64,000 nt of DNA from JAFAXD01 sp051985675 (lineage in GTDB: Bacteria; Pseudomonadota; Alphaproteobacteria; Rhizobiales; Xanthobacteraceae), in the NCBI GenBank assembly GCA_051985675.1, contig JBPYFJ010000054.1:1-64000 (forward strand), written 5' to 3'. Below are positions 61,207-64,000 of the stretch, one piece after another; within the stretch, counting starts at the first letter, position 1, and each line of letters begins with the position of its first letter. The position numbers and the translations under genes are program-made. The notes under the pieces are model-generated. The model was not told where the DNA came from, did not search any database, and saw only the letters and a list, made by a program, of their open reading frames with translations.

Positions 61207-61872
61207 ATGTCCAAAGATCCGTTTCTTGGTCGGTTGCGTGTGCTCGACGTCTGCGATCTCTCGGACGCGATTGACGCTCTCGGCATGACCCCGGCGGTGA
61301 CAGGGCTGGTCTTGACGAGCGGTGCGCGCTCGATCGCGGGGCGCGCCATCACGGTGCGTATTGGGGCTGGTCCGTCGCCGCCGGGCGTGACGCGCCATCT
61401 CTCCACGGCCGCGGTGGAGGCCGGGGGATCTGACAACGTGATCGTGGTCGAGCAGCGAACTGGCATCGACGCCGCCGGCTGGGGCGGTATCCTCTCGCGC
61501 GCCGCGCAACATTGTGGCATTGCGGGCTCGATCGTCGATGGTCTGACCCGCGACGTCGAGGAGGCCAATAAGCTCGGCTATCCGGTGTATGCGCGCGGCT
61601 GCACGGCGCGCACGGCGCGAGGTCGCATCCACGAGGCTGGCTGCCAGGTCACGATCCGGCTGGGCGATGCCATCGTCATGCCCGGCGACTACGTCGCGGC
61701 CGACCGCAGCGGCTGTGTGGTGATTCCGGCGGCGCATATTGCCGACGTGCTGGCGCGCGCCGAGGCAATTCTGGCGAAAAGCGATCAGATGGCGGCGGCG
61801 GTCGATCGCGGCGAACCGGTCTCGAAGGTCATGGGCGCGAGCTACGAGACCATGCTGGAACGCAAGACATAG
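61207..61872 (+). CDS. RraA-family aldolase/decarboxylase-like protein
   Basis: A 221-residue protein of the RraA/HMG-aldolase fold. The family markers are VCDLSDAIDALG (about residues 14-25), TAAVEAGGSDNVIVVEQRTG, GWGGILSRAAQHCGIAGSIVDG and LTRDVEEANKLGYPVYARG with the Arg-Asp pair of the active site. ARGRIHEAGCQVTIRLGDAIV and PGDYVAADRSGCVVIP close the barrel. In catabolic clusters this fold acts as 4-carboxy-4-hydroxy-2-oxoadipate or HMG aldolase, using pyruvate enolate chemistry, which fits here. AGGTGAAC lies before ATG 61207. The stop codon directly abuts the stop of the convergent VOC gene. Confidence 0.9.
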   Translation: MSKDPFLGRLRVLDVCDLSDAIDALGMTPAVTGLVLTSGARSIAGRAITVRIGAGPSPPGVTRHLSTAAVEAGGSDNVIVVEQRTGIDAAGWGGILSRAAQHCGIAGSIVDGLTRDVEEANKLGYPVYARGCTARTARGRIHEAGCQVTIRLGDAIVMPGDYVAADRSGCVVIPAAHIADVLARAEAILAKSDQMAAAVDRGEPVSKVMGASYETMLERKT

Positions 61873-62766
61873 CTACGGCCGGCCGCGCAGGAACTCCGGC
61901 GTTGGCGGCGGCCCCCAGATATTCGTCAAAGGGCCAGGTTCCCATACCTTCGGACGCTGCGGCCGATCGCGATGCCAGGGGCGTGGTTCGAAATAGCCGA
62001 GCTCCTCGTCCTTCATCTGGTCGAGCTCGCAGAACAGCTCGACGACCTGATCGTCAGGTTCGCGGTAGTAGATCGAGATGTTGTGGCCAGGACCGTGCCG
62101 CACCGGTCCCCAAATGATGTCGATCTTGTGCTTGGCAAGAATGTCGCAAGCGTCCTTCAAGTGTACGATGTCGGCGAGCTCGAACGCGATGTGGTGCATG
62201 CGGGCGCGCGGATCGTGCACGAAATTGACCGTATGGTGATCCGGATTGCAGCGCATGAACAGGAAATAGTCGCCGATCCAATCGGACACTCGGAACCCAA
62301 GCAGGCCGCCGTAGAAATCGAGGATCTTCTGCAGGTCGGGCGCGAAATACGCGAGATGGCCGAGCTTGGTGGCCGCCACGCCCTTGGGTTGCGTTCCGTT
62401 GCCGAGCGAATTCCAGGTCGTGAACAGCTCGATTTCGGTGTCCTTCGGGTCGCTGAACGTCAGCGTTTGGGCAATGCCGGGGGCCGGGTCGTTGCTGCGC
62501 TCGCTGCGGATCCCGTTCCGGTCTAGTTCGCGCGCGGCCTCGTTGAGGTCAGTCCCGGGCGCGATCTCGAACGAGAGCTTGCGGCATCCCGCCGAGCTTC
62601 CCGGCCGCAGCTCGATCGCAAGGTGCCCGAGCTTGCTGGCAAGATAACGTCGGCCCTTGTCCTTGGCGGCGGGTATCAGGCCGACCACATCGGTGTAGTG
62701 ATCGCTCAGCCGCTCGACATCGGGCGTTTCAAATACGGCGTGACCTATCCGGCGCGCTTTGATCAT
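61873..62766 (-). CDS. VOC-superfamily extradiol-dioxygenase-like protein
   Basis: A 297-residue two-domain protein of the vicinal-oxygen-chelate fold. Each half has a beta-alpha-beta-beta-beta module. The second carries the metal set expected of type I extradiol dioxygenases: His in TKLGHLAYFAPDLQ, His in RARMHHIAFELADI and Glu in DQVVELFCELDQM. Such enzymes open catechol-type rings. The start ATG 62766 has GGAGGAA directly before it; the frame from 62787 lacks one. The C-terminal tail is rich in Pro, Trp and Arg (EPRPWHRDRPQRPKVWEP). A near-consensus -10 box and a palindrome lie upstream. It faces the FAH-type gene across that control region. Confidence 0.88.
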   Translation of the reverse strand: MIKARRIGHAVFETPDVERLSDHYTDVVGLIPAAKDKGRRYLASKLGHLAIELRPGSSAGCRKLSFEIAPGTDLNEAARELDRNGIRSERSNDPAPGIAQTLTFSDPKDTEIELFTTWNSLGNGTQPKGVAATKLGHLAYFAPDLQKILDFYGGLLGFRVSDWIGDYFLFMRCNPDHHTVNFVHDPRARMHHIAFELADIVHLKDACDILAKHKIDIIWGPVRHGPGHNISIYYREPDDQVVELFCELDQMKDEELGYFEPRPWHRDRPQRPKVWEPGPLTNIWGPPPTPEFLRGRP

Positions 62767-62847
62767 TGTTTCCTCCACACGGAGCATTTTTCAGGTCAAG
62801 CGGCCCTCGGCTTTGCGCAGAAATGCGACCCAAGAGAAGCTTTGGTC

Positions 62848-62869
62848 ATTATAGCGCATCGCGCGCGAT
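62848..62869 (-). promoter_or_regulatory. -10 box and palindrome in front of the VOC gene
   Basis: Read leftward, a consensus TATAAT stands at 62853-62848, and immediately upstream of it (4 nt) lies the perfect 12-bp palindrome ATCGCGCGCGAT at 62858-62869. The palindrome sits between the -10 and any -35, a usual place for a repressor. No clear -35 was recognised. The gene's start is 82 nt downstream. Confidence 0.5.
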
Positions 62870-62977
62870 CCGAACGCAAAACCGCTATGCACCTGCGTGG
62901 ACGCTACGCGCTCGCGCGCATATAGGCACGTTCCGGAAAATGCGATATTCCCGGGGCCGCAAAGCAGGGAGGACCAC

Positions 62978-63895
62978 ATGGCCGGATACAAATTGGCGAC
63001 TTACGAATCCGCTCAAGGACCTCGCGCCGGTGCGGTCATCAACGATCTGGTGTACGACATCGCCGCGCTCACCAGCCAACCCAAGTACGCGACTGTGCTC
63101 GATGTGCTCGACGATTGGGACACCGCGCACAAACTCCTCGACGCGGCCGCGAAGGCGCCAAAGGGCGACGGCAAACCGGTGAAGCAAACGAAATTCCTCG
63201 CGCCGCTTCGCTGGCCCGGCACGATCTACTGCGCGGGCGCGAACTATCAGGACCATGCCGAGGAAATGTGGAAGGCCTCCGGCCAGCCGCCGCAGCCCGA
63301 TCCGCACGAGCTCGGACTAAAGCCCTGGTTCTTCATCAAGGCGGCGCGCTCGGTGACCGATCCCGACGCCAAGGTCAGTATTTCGAAATACTCCAAGAAG
63401 ATGGATTGGGAAGCGGAGCTCGCCGTCGTGATCGGACGCAAGGCGCGGGATCTTCCGCTGGAGAATGCATTGAGCTGTGTTGCCGGGTACACAGTCGGCA
63501 ACGACCTCTCCGCCCGCGATCTCGGTTTTCGGCAACAGCTCCCCGAGTCGTCACCGTTCCGAGCCGATTGGATTCGCCACAAGAGTTTCGATGGATCGTG
63601 CCCGCTCGGACCATGGATCACGCCGGCGGCCTACATCTCCAATCCCAGCAAGCTTGCCATCAAGCTGTGGGTTAACGACACCCTCAAGCAGAACTCGAAC
63701 TCCGGCAACATGATCTTTACCATTGCGGAGCAGATCTCGCACCTGTCGACCGGCATTACCCTCTACCCGGGCGATGTGATCATGACCGGTACGCCGGCCG
63801 GCGTCGGCGCCGGACGCGGCGAGTTCCTCAAGGCCGGCGACGTGGTGAAGGTCGAGATCGCCGAGATCGGATCGATCACCAACACGATGACGTAG
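62978..63895 (+). CDS. Fumarylacetoacetate hydrolase family protein
   Basis: A 305-residue FAH-fold protein. The metal/active-site segments are MDWEAELAVVIGRKARDLP, VAGYTVGNDLSARDLGFRQ and SFDGSCPLGPWITPA, then GNMIFTIAEQISHLSTGITL and GDVIMTGTPAGVGAGRGEFL. These fit hydrolases or decarboxylases acting on ring-fission acids (FAH, HpaG, HpcE relatives). ATG 62978 has AGGGAGGACC directly before it; the longer frame is upstream noise. It likely acts after the VOC-type dioxygenase across the divergent region. The substrate cannot be read from sequence. Confidence 0.93.
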   Translation: MAGYKLATYESAQGPRAGAVINDLVYDIAALTSQPKYATVLDVLDDWDTAHKLLDAAAKAPKGDGKPVKQTKFLAPLRWPGTIYCAGANYQDHAEEMWKASGQPPQPDPHELGLKPWFFIKAARSVTDPDAKVSISKYSKKMDWEAELAVVIGRKARDLPLENALSCVAGYTVGNDLSARDLGFRQQLPESSPFRADWIRHKSFDGSCPLGPWITPAAYISNPSKLAIKLWVNDTLKQNSNSGNMIFTIAEQISHLSTGITLYPGDVIMTGTPAGVGAGRGEFLKAGDVVKVEIAEIGSITNTMT

Positions 63896-63907
63896 CGGCG
63901 CTCTGGT

Positions 63908-64000
63908 TCACGCCGCCCTCGCCATCTGCTCCAGCGCGCCGCGCGCGTCCCACGCCTGCCACCACGGCTTGAGCCCGAGGTCGCGCGCGATGATGCCGGC
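63908..64000 (-). CDS. C-terminal end of a leftward gene, cut by window edge
   Basis: Read leftward from the window end, 30 sense codons and TGA (63910-63908) are open, giving AGIIARDLGLKPWWQAWDAR and a closing GALEQMARAA. The codon pattern is GC-rich at third positions, as in neighbours. The family is not recognised from this short end. It converges on the FAH-type gene, 12 nt apart. Low certainty because only 31 codons are visible. Confidence 0.4.
   Translation of the reverse strand, partial: AGIIARDLGLKPWWQAWDARGALEQMARAA

Overview
The window is GC-rich chromosomal DNA of an alphaproteobacterium, most likely of the order Hyphomicrobiales (Rhizobiales), in the Xanthobacteraceae/Nitrobacteraceae neighbourhood; the genus cannot be fixed from the sequence. 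The evidence is the set of genes pckA, chvI, chvG, short hprK, EIIA(Man), HPr and ahcY in the order typical of that group, a class I lysyl-tRNA synthetase, the DUF6460 small membrane protein, and general codon use. No rRNA, tRNA, CRISPR array, phage or insertion sequence was recognised.

Layout. 1-8.4 kb: end of a TPR protein, a DUF2007 protein, an orphan TctC-type binding protein, a repeat-bearing gap, a small membrane protein with a SCO copper chaperone, an amino-acid-type binding protein, lysK, an S24-type regulator without its catalytic residues, pyrD and a small membrane protein. 8.4-20.2 kb: the four-gene ligase-associated DNA-damage set (ligase and MBL exonuclease leftward; DEXH helicase and PdeM rightward), split in its middle by a frameshifted methyltransferase and a 1512-residue autotransporter. 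20.2-25.4 kb: a broken FAD monooxygenase, a secreted MBL hydrolase, a Crp/Fnr regulator and a PodJ-like Sel1-repeat membrane protein. 25.7-33.8 kb: a beta-oxidation operon (two acyl-CoA dehydrogenases, thiolase, cupin, FadB-type fusion, MFS transporter).

33.8-48.1 kb: the carbon/cell-envelope regulatory core. pckA points left; about 7 kb away chvI-chvG-hprK-EIIA-HPr-ahcY point right. Between them lie a saccharopine-dehydrogenase-like protein, a divergent ParA / small basic DNA-binding-like gene pair with palindromic sites between them, a CYTH-CHAD protein, a small exported protein, and a HugZ-ppa-DCC operon in which ppa carries a one-base frameshift. Readable control sites include a sigma70-like promoter with an inverted repeat before pckA and a promoter with a SahR-like palindrome before ahcY.

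48.1-54.6 kb: a GT39 membrane glycosyltransferase, a class II amidotransferase, lepA (possibly leaderless), a divergent pair of cell-wall enzymes (L,D-transpeptidase and MepA) and a conserved hypothetical. 54.7 kb to the end: a catabolic region for aromatic or CoA-linked acids (acyl-CoA dehydrogenase, SDR, hydroxycinnamoyl-CoA hydratase-lyase, a flavin monooxygenase-like protein, a beta-hydroxyacid dehydrogenase, a carboxymuconolactone-decarboxylase-like protein, an RraA-type aldolase, an extradiol-type VOC protein and a fumarylacetoacetase-like hydrolase), with strand switching nearly gene by gene.

The strongest candidates for something not yet described are the ParA/small-protein module with its iterated TGTCA/TGACA sites and apparent ATT start, and the insertion of an autotransporter inside a DNA-repair gene set. 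Three genes show reading-frame damage; the ppa case is in a G-run of a normally essential gene, so sequence error must be considered for it and for the single-base methyltransferase case.
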